A stretch of 64,000 nucleotides of DNA from Sulfuritortus calidifontis (GTDB taxonomy: Bacteria > Pseudomonadota > Gammaproteobacteria > Burkholderiales > Thiobacillaceae). The notes beneath the pieces were generated by a model. The model did not search any database, was not told the origin of the DNA, and saw only the letters and a program-made list of their open reading frames with translations. Position numbers and translations under genes: made by a program. Shown piece after piece: positions 1-8,609 of the stretch (the stretch's first letter is position 1; each line of letters opens with the position of its first letter). The stretch lies in the NCBI RefSeq assembly GCF_003967275.1, contig NZ_AP018721.1, positions 2,656,637 to 2,720,636 of the forward strand. Direction: 5' to 3'.

Positions 1-23
1 CCATCGGCCTGGCGCGGAACTGA
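1..23 (+). CDS. possible 3' end of an upstream gene (partial)
   Basis: Six sense codons (I-G-L-A-R-N) and a TGA run in from the window edge, in the same direction as the response regulator that follows. This may be the end of an upstream gene, but nothing else supports it and no product can be named. Bases 24-147 hold no gene; an AT-rich patch near 68-92 could carry a promoter. Confidence 0.25.
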
Positions 24-147
24 CGATCCGGCCGGGTGGGCAGCATTTTCGGCCGCAGGCGGGCGCGATTTACTTTATGATTAAAATCAATGATCCCGAG
101 TGATCGGGGCGGGCGGCAATGGCCGCCACAATAAGCAAGGAGGCGGA

Positions 148-603
148 TTGATCCCAGCGCACAAAAGCATTCTCCTGGTTGAGGACAACCCGGACGACGA
201 GGCCCTGACCCTGCGCGCCCTGAAGAAGAACCGCATCATGAACGAGGTGGTGGTGGCGCGCGATGGGTTGGAGGCGCTGGACTACCTGTTCGGCACCGGC
301 AGCCACGCCGGCCGCGATATCCGCGAACAGCCGCCGGTGGTCCTGCTCGATCTGAAGCTGCCGAAGATCGACGGCCTGGAAGTGCTCCGCCGCCTGCGCG
401 CCGACCCGCGCACCCGAGCCCAACCGGTGGTGATCCTGACCACCTCGAACGAGCACAGCGATCTGCGCGCCAGCTATACCCTGCACGCCAACAGCTATAT
501 CCGCAAGCCGGTCGATTTCAACGAATTCACCGAAACCCTGCGCTCCGTGGCCCATTACTGGCTGCAACTGAACGAGCCGCCACCGACTTTGCAGACGAAC
601 TGA
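148..603 (+). CDS. single-domain response regulator (Rcp1-like receiver)
   Basis: A stand-alone receiver domain of 151 residues with no output domain. The acidic pocket is in ILLVEDNPDDEA near the N-terminus, the phospho-acceptor Asp in LLDLKLPKIDG, the Thr in ILTTS and the Lys in YIRKPVDF. Receivers of this type (with the NPDDEALT and HSDLRASY features) usually work with phytochrome-like or PAS histidine kinases. The TTG start is chosen because AAGGAGG lies 4 bases upstream; longer in-frame versions lack a ribosome site and add unrelated residues. It ends 2 bases before the REC-GGDEF-EAL gene, so the two probably form one operon and act in one c-di-GMP pathway (inference). Confidence 0.85.
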   Translation: MIPAHKSILLVEDNPDDEALTLRALKKNRIMNEVVVARDGLEALDYLFGTGSHAGRDIREQPPVVLLDLKLPKIDGLEVLRRLRADPRTRAQPVVILTTSNEHSDLRASYTLHANSYIRKPVDFNEFTETLRSVAHYWLQLNEPPPTLQTN

Positions 604-605
604 CC

Positions 606-2300
606 ATGGACAAGACCTTGCATGTCCTTCTGGTGGAGGACTCGGAAGACGACGCCCTGCTCCTGCAGCGCCAGCTCAAGCGCAGCGGCTACAACCCGAC
701 CATCCACCGCGTCGACACTACCGAGCAGCTCGACATGGCTTTGCAGTCGCCGAGCTGGGACGTCATCATCACCGACCACAACCTGCAAGGTTTCGGCTCC
801 GACACCGTGCTGCAGCGGGTGCGCGAGGCGCAGCTGGACATCCCGGTCATCATCGTCTCCGGCACCATCGGCGAGGATGCCGCGGTCAGCGCCATGAAGG
901 CCGGGGCCAGCGATTACATCATGAAGGACAATCTGGCGCGGCTGGCCCCGGCGATCGAACGGGAGCTGCGCGAGGCCGAGGTCCGCCACCAGCACCGCAA
1001 GGCCGAGGAGACCATCCACCATCTGGCCTTCCATGATTCCCTCACCGGCCTGATCAACCGCCACCGCTTCGAGCAGCGCCTGACCATGGCCCTGCGCACC
1101 GCCAAGGATTGGAACACCGAGCACGCTCTGCTCTATCTCGATCTCGACCAGTTCAAGGTGGTGAATGACACCTGCGGTCACGTCGCCGGCGACGAGCTGT
1201 TAAAACAGCTGGCCCTGGTTCTGCAGGAACACGTACGCGAGAGCGATACCCTGGCCCGCCTGGGCGGCGACGAATTCGGCCTGCTGCTGGAAAACTGCCC
1301 GATCGACCAGGCGGTGCAGGTGGCGGAAAAACTGCTGCAGGCGATCAATGAGTTCCGCTTCAGCTGGGGCGGCAAGACCTTCAGCGTGGGCGGCAGCATC
1401 GGCCTGGCGCCGATCACCGCGCACGACGTCAGCGTCGACGACCTGATGCGCAACGCCGACATCGCCTGCTACACGGCGAAGGACCACGGCCGCAACCGGC
1501 TGCACGTCTACCGGGCGGAGGATGCCGAACTGCAGCGCCGGCGCGGCGAGATGCACTGGGTATCGCGCATCCAGTGGGCGCTGGAAAACGACCGCTTCGC
1601 CCTCTACCGACAGAGCATCGTCCCGTTGCAAAAAGGCCGCAATCAAAACACTTGCTGTGAGCTCCTGATCCGCATGCGGGACGAGCAGGACCAGCTGATC
1701 AGCCCCGGCGTCTTTCTGCCCGCGGCCGAGCGCTACAACCTGTCGCCGGCGGTGGACCGCTGGGTGGTGCGCCACCTGCTGGAGTTTCTGACCCGGAATC
1801 GCGAGCTGATGAAACGTCGGCATGGCTTTTTCATCAACCTGTCCGGCGTCACCCTGAACGACGACGACTTCTACGATTTTCTGCGCCAGCGGCTACGGGC
1901 GACCGGCGTGCCGCCGGAGATGCTCTGCTTCGAGGTGACCGAGACGGCGGCCATCGGCAACCTGAGCCGCGCCATCAGCTTCATGCAGGGGGTGCGCGAA
2001 GAGGGCTGCCGCTTCGCCCTCGACGATTTCGGCGCCGGCCTGAGCTCATTCTCCTATCTCAAGGCCATCCCGGCCGACTACCTGAAGATCGACGGTGCCT
2101 TCGTCCGCGACATCGTCGACGACCCGCTCGACCATGCCATCGTCGAATCGATCAACCGGGTCGGCCATGTGGTGGGTCTGGAGACCATCGCCGAGTTCGT
2201 CGAGAACGAGGCCATCCGCGACCGACTGAGCGAGATCGGCGTCGACTACGCCCAGGGCTATGGCCTGCACCGGCCCGAACCCATGGGCAACTGCGCCTAG
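606..2300 (+). CDS. response regulator with GGDEF and EAL domains
   Basis: A 564-residue cytoplasmic protein: receiver (about 1-125, VEDSEDDA and IITDHNLQG), GGDEF domain (about 140-300) and EAL domain (about 310-560). The diguanylate cyclase signature RLGGDEF is intact and is preceded at the usual distance by the inhibitory-site motif RESD. The EAL signature is ELL, but the catalytic Glu is kept, as are INLSG, FEVTETA, the ALDDFG pair, LKIDG and YAQGYG, so phosphodiesterase activity is plausible. Its GGDEF core is closely similar to that of the membrane GGDEF-EAL protein ending at 56203, so the two are probably paralogues. Phosphorylation of the receiver presumably tunes c-di-GMP turnover (inference). 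Confidence 0.9.
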   Translation: MDKTLHVLLVEDSEDDALLLQRQLKRSGYNPTIHRVDTTEQLDMALQSPSWDVIITDHNLQGFGSDTVLQRVREAQLDIPVIIVSGTIGEDAAVSAMKAGASDYIMKDNLARLAPAIERELREAEVRHQHRKAEETIHHLAFHDSLTGLINRHRFEQRLTMALRTAKDWNTEHALLYLDLDQFKVVNDTCGHVAGDELLKQLALVLQEHVRESDTLARLGGDEFGLLLENCPIDQAVQVAEKLLQAINEFRFSWGGKTFSVGGSIGLAPITAHDVSVDDLMRNADIACYTAKDHGRNRLHVYRAEDAELQRRRGEMHWVSRIQWALENDRFALYRQSIVPLQKGRNQNTCCELLIRMRDEQDQLISPGVFLPAAERYNLSPAVDRWVVRHLLEFLTRNRELMKRRHGFFINLSGVTLNDDDFYDFLRQRLRATGVPPEMLCFEVTETAAIGNLSRAISFMQGVREEGCRFALDDFGAGLSSFSYLKAIPADYLKIDGAFVRDIVDDPLDHAIVESINRVGHVVGLETIAEFVENEAIRDRLSEIGVDYAQGYGLHRPEPMGNCA

Positions 2301-2489
2301 GAGCCTGTCGGACTTAATCCCCCATGCGCGTTGTCCCGACAAAGCGATGGATGCAAGGCGCGAAGCGTGGCGAATGGTCGTTCCCTTCGCAAGCTTCGCA
2401 ACGCCGCAGACGCGCTTTGTCGGGGCAACCCGAAGGGCCGGCCCGCAGCGGGCCGGCGCGCAAGGGGTGTTAAGTCCGACAGGCTCCTA
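2298..2489. repeat. MITE-like palindromic element with 20-bp terminal inverted repeats
   Basis: The ends are perfect 20-bp inverted repeats (2298-2317 and 2470-2489, GGAGCCTGTCGGACTTAA core). A second inverted pair is nested inside: GTTGTCCCGACAAAGCG near 2330 against its near-complement near 2420-2440, and a GGCCGGCCCGC/GCGGGCCGGC hairpin lies near 2438-2458. There is no transposase, so this is either a non-autonomous element or a dispersed repeat. It overlaps the stop of the upstream gene and separates two convergent genes, so it may also stop transcription. Confidence 0.7.
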
Positions 2490-2497
2490 GCCCGGCC

Positions 2498-3139
2498 TTA
2501 CTTCACCCCGTACTGCGCCCGATAGCCGCGGATCGCGGCCAGGGTCGACTGCCACTCCGGCCTGCCCTCCAGATAGGCGGTCAGGTCGTCGAGGTTGACG
2601 ATGCTGATCACCGGCAGGCCATGCTGCCGCTCGACCTCCTGCACCGCCGACAGCTCGCCCTGGCCGCGCTCCATGCGGTCGAGCGCGATGGCGACGCCGC
2701 AGGGCATGGCGCCCGCCGCCTGGATCAGCTGCACCGATTCGCGCACCGAGGTGCCGGCCGAGATCACGTCATCGACGATCAGCATGCGGCCCGCCAGCGG
2801 CGCGCCGACGATGTGGCCACCCTCGCCGTGGTCCTTGGCCTCTTTCCGGTTGAACGAGAACGGCACGTTGCGGCCCAGCCCGACCAGGGCCACGGCGATG
2901 GTGGCGACCAGCGGGATGCCCTTGTAGGCCGGGCCGAACAGGCCGTCGAAGGCGACGCCGGAATCGAGGATGGCTTTCGCGTAGAATTCGCCCAGACGCT
3001 TCAGGGCCGCGCCGTCGTTGAACAGGCCGGCGTTGAAGAAATAGGGGCTCATCCGGCCGGCCTTGGTCTTGAACTCGCCGAACAGCAACACCTTTTGCTC
3101 GATGGCGAACTCGATGAAATCCTTTTTGTAGTCCTGCAT
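2498..3139 (-). CDS. pyrE: orotate phosphoribosyltransferase
   Basis: Joins orotate to PRPP to make orotidine 5'-phosphate, the fifth step of pyrimidine synthesis. The 213-residue length is normal for the family. The PRPP-binding motif [12 protein letters not shown] and the catalytic flexible loop [11 protein letters not shown] are intact. The ATG at 3139 gives MQDYKKDF, the usual start in relatives; longer versions add only a few unrelated residues. It is divergent from exonuclease III with only 23 bases between the two starts, so the promoters overlap. Confidence 0.96.
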   Translation of the reverse strand: MQDYKKDFIEFAIEQKVLLFGEFKTKAGRMSPYFFNAGLFNDGAALKRLGEFYAKAILDSGVAFDGLFGPAYKGIPLVATIAVALVGLGRNVPFSFNRKEAKDHGEGGHIVGAPLAGRMLIVDDVISAGTSVRESVQLIQAAGAMPCGVAIALDRMERGQGELSAVQEVERQHGLPVISIVNLDDLTAYLEGRPEWQSTLAAIRGYRAQYGVK

Positions 3140-3162
3140 TTCGGGCACTCGAAGCAATAACG

Positions 3163-3942
3163 ATGCGAATTGTAACCGCCAATCTCAACGGCATCCGCTC
3201 CGCCGCGCGCAAGGGCTTTTTCGACTGGCTGCCCGGCCAGAACGCCGACGTGGTGTGCGTGCAGGAACTCAAGGCCCAGGTCGGCGACATGACCCGCCAT
3301 ATGCTCAACCCGGAAGGCTATTTCGGCTATTTCCACTACGCCGAGAAGAAGGGCTACAGCGGGGTCGGCCTCTATTGCCGGCGCCAGCCGGATGAGATCG
3401 TCGAAGGTTTGGGCATCGCCGACATCGACATGGAAGGCCGCTACATCGAAGCGCGGTTCGGCAATACCTCCATCGTCTCGGTCTACCTGCCTTCGGGTTC
3501 CAGTTCGGAGGAGCGCCAGGCGGTAAAGTTCAGCTTCATGGACCGCTTCTGGCCGCACCTGGAAAAACTCCGGCAATCCGGGCGCGAGGTGATCCTCTGC
3601 GGCGACTGGAACATCGCCCACAAGGAGATCGACCTCAAGAACTGGAAGGGCAACCTGAAGAATTCCGGCTTCCTGCCCGAGGAGCGGGCCTGGATGACCC
3701 GGCTGCTCGATGAGCTGGGCTATGTCGACACCTACCGCCGGCTCTATCCCGAGGCCGAGGGCGAGGCCTACACCTGGTGGAGCAACCGCGGCCAGGCCTG
3801 GGCCAAGAACGTGGGTTGGCGCATCGACTACCAGATCGCCACGCCAGGCATCGCGGCGGCGGCGCGCGACGCCTCGGTCTACAAGGCCGAGCGCTTTTCC
3901 GACCACGCGCCCCTGATCGTGGACTACGCCGCCGAGCTCTGA
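3163..3942 (+). CDS. xth: exodeoxyribonuclease III
   Basis: AP endonuclease and 3'-5' exonuclease of base-excision repair, 259 residues, the usual length. The exonuclease-endonuclease-phosphatase fold shows its motifs in order: [10 protein letters not shown] at the N-terminus, CVQELKAQ (metal-binding Glu), [33 protein letters not shown] and the catalytic SDHAPL near the end. It is divergent from pyrE. Its TGA overlaps the ATG of the permease gene, so the two are co-transcribed and translationally coupled. Confidence 0.96.
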   Translation: MRIVTANLNGIRSAARKGFFDWLPGQNADVVCVQELKAQVGDMTRHMLNPEGYFGYFHYAEKKGYSGVGLYCRRQPDEIVEGLGIADIDMEGRYIEARFGNTSIVSVYLPSGSSSEERQAVKFSFMDRFWPHLEKLRQSGREVILCGDWNIAHKEIDLKNWKGNLKNSGFLPEERAWMTRLLDELGYVDTYRRLYPEAEGEAYTWWSNRGQAWAKNVGWRIDYQIATPGIAAAARDASVYKAERFSDHAPLIVDYAAEL

Positions 3943-5438
3943 TGCCCCAGTCCTTCGCCGCCTTCCACCGCCTGGCCGCCGTGCTGTTTCTCGGTTTCGC
4001 CTCCGGCCTGCCTCTCTCGCTCACCGGCCAGGCCATGCAGGCCTGGCTCTCGGTGGATGGGGTGGACCTCGCCACCATCGGTTTTCTCGGCCTGGTCGGC
4101 GTGCCTTACACCTTCAAGTTCCTCTGGGCACCGCTGATGGACCGGTTCGAGCCGCCGTTCCTGGGCCGCCGGCGCGGCTGGCTGGTGCTGACCCAGCTCG
4201 GCCTGGCCGCGGCCCTGGCCTGGATGGCCGGGCTGTCGCCCAGCGCCACGCCCGGCCTGTTCGCCCTGGCGGCGCTGCTCATCGCCTTCCTCTCCGCCTC
4301 GCAGGACGTGGTGTGTGATGCCTACCGCACCGACGTGCTCGATCCGCACGAGCGCGGCCTGGGCGGCTCGCTCTCGGTGTTCGGCTATCGCCTGGCCATG
4401 ATCCTGGCCGGCGGTGTCGCCCTGATCTGGGCCGAGCAATGGGGCAGCTGGTCCAAGGTCTATATGGTGATGGCCGGCATCATGCTGGCGGCGGCCGGCC
4501 TCTCCCTGCTCACCCTGCCGCGGGTGAGTGGCGCGTCGAAGCCGCTCGCCTCCGACCCGAAGAAGGAGCTGGCCGGCTTTGGCGCCATGGTCGCCGGCGT
4601 CGCCGTCGGCTGGTTCCTCGCGCGCGGCCTGCTCACTCTGCTCGGGCTCGATCCGCACGACCCGAACAAATGGATCCAGCTCCTGTTCATCCTGGCCGGC
4701 ATCGCCGGTGCCCTGCCCCTGGCGTATTGGGCGGCGCGCCGGGTCGGCTTCGAGACCCTGAACCGCTCGCTCGAAAGCTTCTTCAGACAGCCGGCCGCCT
4801 GGGCCTTCCTGCTCCTGATCGTGCTCTACAAGCTGGGCGATGCCTTCGCCGGCACCCTGACCACGCCCTTCCTGATCAAGGGCATGGCCTTCAGCCAGGC
4901 CGAGGTTGGCATCGTCAACAAGGTGATCGGCCTCTGGCTCACCATCTTCGGCGCGCTCGCCGCCGGCGCCTTGATGCTGCGGATCAACCTGTACCAGGCC
5001 CTGCTCGCCTTCGGCCTCTTGCAGCTGATATCCAACCTCGGCTTTTGGCTGCTGGCGGTGTCGGGCAAGGGGGCCTGGGGCAGCTTCACCCTGCCGCCGT
5101 TCGATCTGGGTTTCGTCGCACTGGATAGCGCAAGCGAGATCGACGGCCTGCTGCTGGCGGCCATCGCCTTTGAAAATGTGTCCAGCGGCATGGGCACCGC
5201 GGCCTTCGTCGCGCTCCTGATGGGCCTGTGCAACCACCGCTTCACCGCCACCCACTACGCCCTGCTTTCGGCCCTGGCGGCGGTCGGCCGCATCTACGTC
5301 AGTCCCGTTTCGGGCGTGCTCTCGGAAGCGATCGGCTGGCCCATGTTCTTCGTCTTCTCCACCCTGGCCGCAGTGCCGGGCCTGGTCATGGTCTGGTGGC
5401 TGCGGGCAACCATCCGGCGCCTGGGCGGGCGGGCGTGA
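3942..5438 (+). CDS. ampG: AmpG-like muropeptide permease (MFS)
   Basis: A 498-residue inner-membrane protein with about 12-14 hydrophobic helices and the loop MDRFEPPFLGRRRGW after the second or third helix, typical of the AmpG/PAT family, which brings anhydro-muropeptides into the cytoplasm for cell-wall recycling. SASQDVVCDAYRTDVL in the middle of the first half is also a family feature. The ATG overlaps the stop of exonuclease III (TGATG). No ampC or ampD lies nearby, so the link to beta-lactamase induction is only from the family. Confidence 0.85.
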   Translation: MPQSFAAFHRLAAVLFLGFASGLPLSLTGQAMQAWLSVDGVDLATIGFLGLVGVPYTFKFLWAPLMDRFEPPFLGRRRGWLVLTQLGLAAALAWMAGLSPSATPGLFALAALLIAFLSASQDVVCDAYRTDVLDPHERGLGGSLSVFGYRLAMILAGGVALIWAEQWGSWSKVYMVMAGIMLAAAGLSLLTLPRVSGASKPLASDPKKELAGFGAMVAGVAVGWFLARGLLTLLGLDPHDPNKWIQLLFILAGIAGALPLAYWAARRVGFETLNRSLESFFRQPAAWAFLLLIVLYKLGDAFAGTLTTPFLIKGMAFSQAEVGIVNKVIGLWLTIFGALAAGALMLRINLYQALLAFGLLQLISNLGFWLLAVSGKGAWGSFTLPPFDLGFVALDSASEIDGLLLAAIAFENVSSGMGTAAFVALLMGLCNHRFTATHYALLSALAAVGRIYVSPVSGVLSEAIGWPMFFVFSTLAAVPGLVMVWWLRATIRRLGGRA

Positions 5439-5451
5439 GCCGGACCTGGCT

Positions 5452-6019
5452 TCAGGCCGCGCTGTTGCCGGTGCAGGCCGCCTCGCTGCGCGCCGACGGG
5501 ATCTTGTAGCCCGCGGTGCGGATGAAGGTCTCGGCCGCGTCCGCCGGCATCGGCCGGCCGACGTGGAAGCCCTGGACCAGGTCGCAGCCCAGGTGCATGA
5601 GCTGGGCGAGGGCCTGCTCGCTTTCGACCCCCTCGGCGACCACCTCCAGGCCCAGGTTGTGGGCCAGCTCGATGGTGGATTCGACGATGACCAGATCGTC
5701 TTTGTTCTTTTCCATGTCCATGACGAAGGAGCGATCGATCTTCAGCTCGCTCACCGGCAATTTGCGCAGGCGGCTCAAGGAGGAATGGCCGGTGCCGAAG
5801 TCGTCGATGGAAAAGCCGACGCCCATCTGGCGAATCTCGCCGAGCACCGCGCTCAGGCGTTCGTAATCGCTCAGGAACAGGCTTTCGGTGATCTCGAAGG
5901 TGAGGCTGCCGGCGCCGTCATGGCGGGCCAGGATCGCCCTGAGCGAGGCCAGGAAGCGGGGCTCGAGCAGCACCGTCACCGGCAGGTTGACCGCCATTTG
6001 CAGCCACCAGCCCTGGCGG
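5452..6019 (-). pseudogene. 3' fragment of a GAF-GGDEF-EAL gene split by the prophage
   Basis: Encodes the last 187 residues or so of an EAL domain: LTFEITESLF, FSIDDFGTGHSS, ELKIDRSFV and DLVQGFHVGRPMP. The 5' part resumes at 39014 beyond the prophage. Removing 6020-39013 and one GCGG copy restores the frame as L-W-R-R-Q-G-W-W-L-Q-M-A-V-N, with the normal EAL spacing between W and VN. A GTG in the phage end (6030) opens the same frame, so a 192-residue EAL fragment could be made if read through from the phage, but it would lack the catalytic Glu. Confidence 0.9.
6016..6019. repeat. left copy of the presumed target-site duplication (GCGG)
   Basis: The four bases outside the inferred left end equal the four bases outside the right end (39014-39017). 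A fifth matching base is not present (G on the left, A on the right). Mu-type transposases usually duplicate 5 bp, so either one copy has mutated or this family makes 4 bp. Confidence 0.55.
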
Positions 6020-6113
6020 TAGGCGTGCACAAATTATTTGAGACGCTGGCTCACATTATTTGCGACGTGCACGCATTGTATGCGACAAAACTTGTCTCAC
6101 GGAATGCGTGCAC
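6020..6113. repeat. prophage left end with presumed transposase-binding sites
   Basis: The end reads TAGG, nine bases, then ATTATTTGAGACG (6033-6045), matching the right end in inverted orientation. A second copy, ATTATTTGCGACG, is at 6055-6067. It runs into a 20-bp motif at 6067-6086 (GTGCACGCATTGTATGCGAC), matched once near the right end (38871-38890). A diverged opposite copy is at 6094-6113. Spaced repeats at both ends are what a MuA-type transposase binds; the assignment is inference. Confidence 0.7.
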
Positions 6114-6360
6114 GGTAGGCGGACGGCAGTTGCGATCCGGATACCTCGCTCTCGTAGCTCAGGCGGCAGTGGTCACGCTCAAGCGCCAGGAAAATAGCAT
6201 CGATGACAGGGCGCAGGATGCGGCCGGCTAGCTTGCCTTGACTTTCCATGCGGTACGCCGCCGCGCTGATCGTCTCGTCCGGCGAGCCGTTGCCGAGCGT
6301 GAATACCACCCACAAGAACTGATCGATGGCGATCAGCAGGTTGAGCAGGCGCTTTTTCAC
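6097..6360 (-). CDS. conserved small phage protein at the end of the late operon
   Basis: An 87-residue protein with a hydrophobic N-terminal segment (LLNLLIAIDQFLWVVFTLG) followed by PDETISAAAYRME and a C-terminal DHCRLSYESE. Similar proteins with the NGSPDETxSAAxxR pattern lie downstream of tail fibre genes in many phages of proteobacteria, but I know of no proven function. The GTG start overlaps the preceding stop (GTGA), so it is translationally coupled to the DUF4376 gene. The gene ends 77 bases inside the left end, so it is the last gene of the prophage. Confidence 0.75.
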   Translation of the reverse strand: MKKRLLNLLIAIDQFLWVVFTLGNGSPDETISAAAYRMESQGKLAGRILRPVIDAIFLALERDHCRLSYESEVSGSQLPSAYRARIP

Positions 6361-6926
6361 GCTGCCTCGACCTCCTCGATGGTCGTCGCCGCATCGACCG
6401 CAGCCTTGCGCGCCCATGACTCTGCGTAGGCAGCCTGCACCTGTTGCGCGATAGCACCCGCGATGGCGAGCAGATCGGCGATGCTGGTGACGGGCATGTC
6501 GTTGTTGTCGGCATCGCGCCAGACAGCAGGAAGCGGCAGCCCGGCTTGGGCAAGAGAAACGGCCTGCGCCAGCAGCTCTTGACTGCGCTTATCGGCTTGC
6601 CACCGGCGGTCATGCACGGTCACGTCTGCAACGCACTTCGCATCGCGCTCGGCATTGATCCGTTCCCGCTTGGCTGCTTTAGCCGCATCCAGGCCTGCGG
6701 CCGGATGCGCGTCGATCTGTTCCTCTAGCGCGAGTTCGCACGCGCGCAGGTCGCACGCCGGCAGTTCCTGCGGCTCGCCGGGGCCTTGCACGGTAACAAA
6801 AAACCCGTCTGGACGGTAGTTCGTCGGCACGCGCCAGACACGCAGGGTGGCGGGGTGCGGGCGCTGCGGCACGGGAATAGCTACTTCGCCGTCTTTGACG
6901 GTCCAGGTTTCAGAGTCAAATTGCAT
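6357..6926 (-). CDS. DUF4376-type tail fibre assembly protein
   Basis: A 189-residue protein. Residues about 85-185 (ERINAERDAKC through DLLAIAGAIAQQVQAA) have the pattern of DUF4376 domains, which end many phage tail assembly or tail fibre chaperone proteins. The N-terminal half (PHPATLRVWRVP) is a small beta-rich part. It overlaps the end of the reverse transcriptase gene by 11 bases and the next gene by GTGA, so the retroelement and fibre assembly genes are one transcription unit. A role as folding helper for the diversified tail protein is inference. Confidence 0.7.
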   Translation of the reverse strand: MQFDSETWTVKDGEVAIPVPQRPHPATLRVWRVPTNYRPDGFFVTVQGPGEPQELPACDLRACELALEEQIDAHPAAGLDAAKAAKRERINAERDAKCVADVTVHDRRWQADKRSQELLAQAVSLAQAGLPLPAVWRDADNNDMPVTSIADLLAIAGAIAQQVQAAYAESWARKAAVDAATTIEEVEAA

Positions 6927-7953
6927 AGCGTGTCTCCTTGGTAAGGATAAAACGGTCGAGAAGTGCCGCTGTCGTCTTACTGGCGTTTGCCCAGCGCATG
7001 ACAGCCAGCATGGACATCACAGCGGCGCGGCACCGGGCAAGCGAGACAGCGCCCATTCGCCACTTGACAGACAGCGCGTGCAACCGCCGCTTCCAGGCGC
7101 GGATGGCGCGCTGGCGCGGGCGGATGTGCGTCGTCCAGATGCGATAGCCGCAAAAATCGACGCCCCTCTTGAGCGGCCAGTAGCCGCTATTTGGATTGAG
7201 CCGCAGACCAAGCGCGGCGAGTTCGTCACCGATGGCGTCCAGCCAAGCGCGCGCCGTTTCGCGGTCAGGCGCGATCAGGATGAAGTCGTCCATGTAGCGG
7301 ACATACTCGCGCACGCCCCAGTCGTCTTTGATGCGGTGATCCAGCGCATCGAGCAGGATGTTGGCCGCGAGCTGGCTGGTCAGCGCCCCTACCGGCAGGC
7401 CGACGCCATCGAAGCCGTAGCCGCCAAAGACGCGCCGCAGCAGCGCGAGCGTCCGCTGGCACTCGACTACGCGCTCGATCTGGCGCATCAGGATGTCGTG
7501 CTGGATACTGGCGAAATAGCTTTTGACGTCGCACTTGACCACGTATGCGCCACCGCCCCAGCGGCGCTTCGCTCGCCGAAGGAAGGCTTGCGTTCGCATC
7601 ACAGCGGCATGGGTTCCGCGCCCTTTACGGCAGGCATAACTGTCTGCAATAAACCGGCGCTCGAACAGCGGCTCGATCACGCGCACGATGGCGTGATGCA
7701 CGATGCGATCAGCGAATGGTGGCGCGGTGATCTCGCGCCACTTTGGGTCGCGCACCCAAAACCGGCGCGGATTGCCCGGCTGCCATGTGCCGCGCAACAG
7801 ATGCTCGTGCAGACTGATCAGGTTTGCCTCGATGTCGAGTTCGAGGCGGCGCACCTCCTCCGATCCTCGCTTGCCTCTGCGAGCATCATGCCAAGCGGCA
7901 AGAATGTTTTCCCAGGCAGTGATGCGCTCGAATAGGGCGGACGCAGCCAGCAT
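6916..7953 (-). CDS. DGR-type reverse transcriptase
   Basis: Copies the template-repeat RNA into cDNA with errors at adenines, which then replaces the variable repeat. The 345-residue form has the fingers motif with catalytic Asp in VVKCDVKSYFAS (about 142), the DGR-type motif VGALTSQ (about 188-194; retron and group II enzymes have QGxxxSP here) and the active site YMDD (220-223), then GLRLNPNSG and a basic C-terminus. The ATG at 7953 lacks a strong ribosome site; an ATG at 8070, directly after the template repeat, is the alternative and would add 39 residues. It follows TR on the same strand, the order seen in Bordetella phage BPP-1. Confidence 0.95.
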   Translation of the reverse strand: MLAASALFERITAWENILAAWHDARRGKRGSEEVRRLELDIEANLISLHEHLLRGTWQPGNPRRFWVRDPKWREITAPPFADRIVHHAIVRVIEPLFERRFIADSYACRKGRGTHAAVMRTQAFLRRAKRRWGGGAYVVKCDVKSYFASIQHDILMRQIERVVECQRTLALLRRVFGGYGFDGVGLPVGALTSQLAANILLDALDHRIKDDWGVREYVRYMDDFILIAPDRETARAWLDAIGDELAALGLRLNPNSGYWPLKRGVDFCGYRIWTTHIRPRQRAIRAWKRRLHALSVKWRMGAVSLARCRAAVMSMLAVMRWANASKTTAALLDRFILTKETRYAI

Positions 7954-8070
7954 GCGGCCCGCTGCGCCCTGTTCATGTTCGCCCGGCAGCGCTGGGCAGG
8001 AGAGCGGCCCCGAAGGATATGGCGCGGTCGGCGCAGCCGTGGCCACGCCGCTTCTGGCCAGAGTGTCCAT

Positions 8071-8172
8071 CGCCAGGCGGGCACCGATGTTGCTGTTCGC
8101 GTTCGACGGCGCGTTGTTCACGTTCAGGCAGAACAGCCCGGCGTACGCGCCGTTATCCCAGTTGCCGCCGTT
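8071..8172 (-). repeat. DGR template repeat (TR)
   Basis: A 102-bp sequence matching the variable repeat at 8618-8719 (offset 547) with nine mismatches. Read on the minus strand it starts right at the avd stop. Of its 34 codons nine are AAC, and it holds 22 adenines. Eight mismatches are adenines in TR: five AAC codons become TAC (three) or AGC (two), and GAT, AGC and ATC become GTT, GGC and TTC. The ninth is TAC to GAC, which is not at an adenine. The last 16 or so bases at its 3' end (GGTGCCCGCCTGGCG) are identical and GC-rich, as expected for an initiation-of-mutagenic-homology site. Confidence 0.95.
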
Positions 8173-8609
8173 CACAGGCCGCTCCCCTTCGTCTTGGCCG
8201 ACTCGTGGCGCAGCCACGCGCCGACACGACGACCGAGTTCCGCAGCGTGACGGCTCCATACTTCCATGCGGTGCGCATTGATGTAGCCCAGCCTGTACGC
8301 CTTGCGGATCAATGTCTTGAGCACGTGCACCTCGACGTCCAAGTCGAACAGCGCGCCCGCCTTGCTGCGCCGCTTCCACGCCACCGCCACCAGGCGGTGC
8401 AGCACGGTCATCTGCGCGCGAACATCGGCGGCCAGACCGTGGCGCTCGACTTTGGGCCAGTGTTGCGTGATCTGGTGCACGTACACGTCCATATCTTCCA
8501 GCAGTGTTAAAAGCTCTACATACGCCTGCGGCAGACGGTCTTCGTAAGCCTCTGACGCGACGCGCGTCGGCGCGTCGCTTGCGTCGTGACCCGTCATGCC
8601 GTGACTCAT
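8172..8609 (-). CDS. avd: Avd-like DGR accessory protein
   Basis: A 145-residue, basic, all-helical protein (QAYVELLTLLEDMDVYVHQI; FDLDVEVHVLKTLIRKAYRLGYI; AAELGRRVGAWLRHE) with the length and four-helix pattern of Avd, the barrel-forming partner that binds the DGR reverse transcriptase and the template RNA. The ATG overlaps the TGA of the tail protein (TGATG); a GTG one codon earlier is possible. Its stop touches the first base of TR. The gene order variable gene, avd, TR, reverse transcriptase equals that of BPP-1. The identity rests on position, size and helix pattern, as the family is poorly conserved. Confidence 0.85.
   Translation of the reverse strand: MSHGMTGHDASDAPTRVASEAYEDRLPQAYVELLTLLEDMDVYVHQITQHWPKVERHGLAADVRAQMTVLHRLVAVAWKRRSKAGALFDLDVEVHVLKTLIRKAYRLGYINAHRMEVWSRHAAELGRRVGAWLRHESAKTKGSGL
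8557..8578 (-). promoter_or_regulatory. hairpin downstream of VR, candidate DGR cruciform
   Basis: A perfect 8-bp GC-rich stem (GCGACGCG / CGCGTCGC) with a 6-base loop, read on the minus strand, about 40 bases past the 3' end of VR and inside the start of avd. In BPP-1 and related DGRs a hairpin or cruciform shortly after VR stimulates target recognition. The role here is inferred from position. Confidence 0.5.

Noticed and set aside
3777..3941. Upstream extension of the AmpG-like gene into exonuclease III
   Set aside because: The added residues are out-of-frame sequence of the nuclease gene; the ATG at the TGATG overlap fits the family start.
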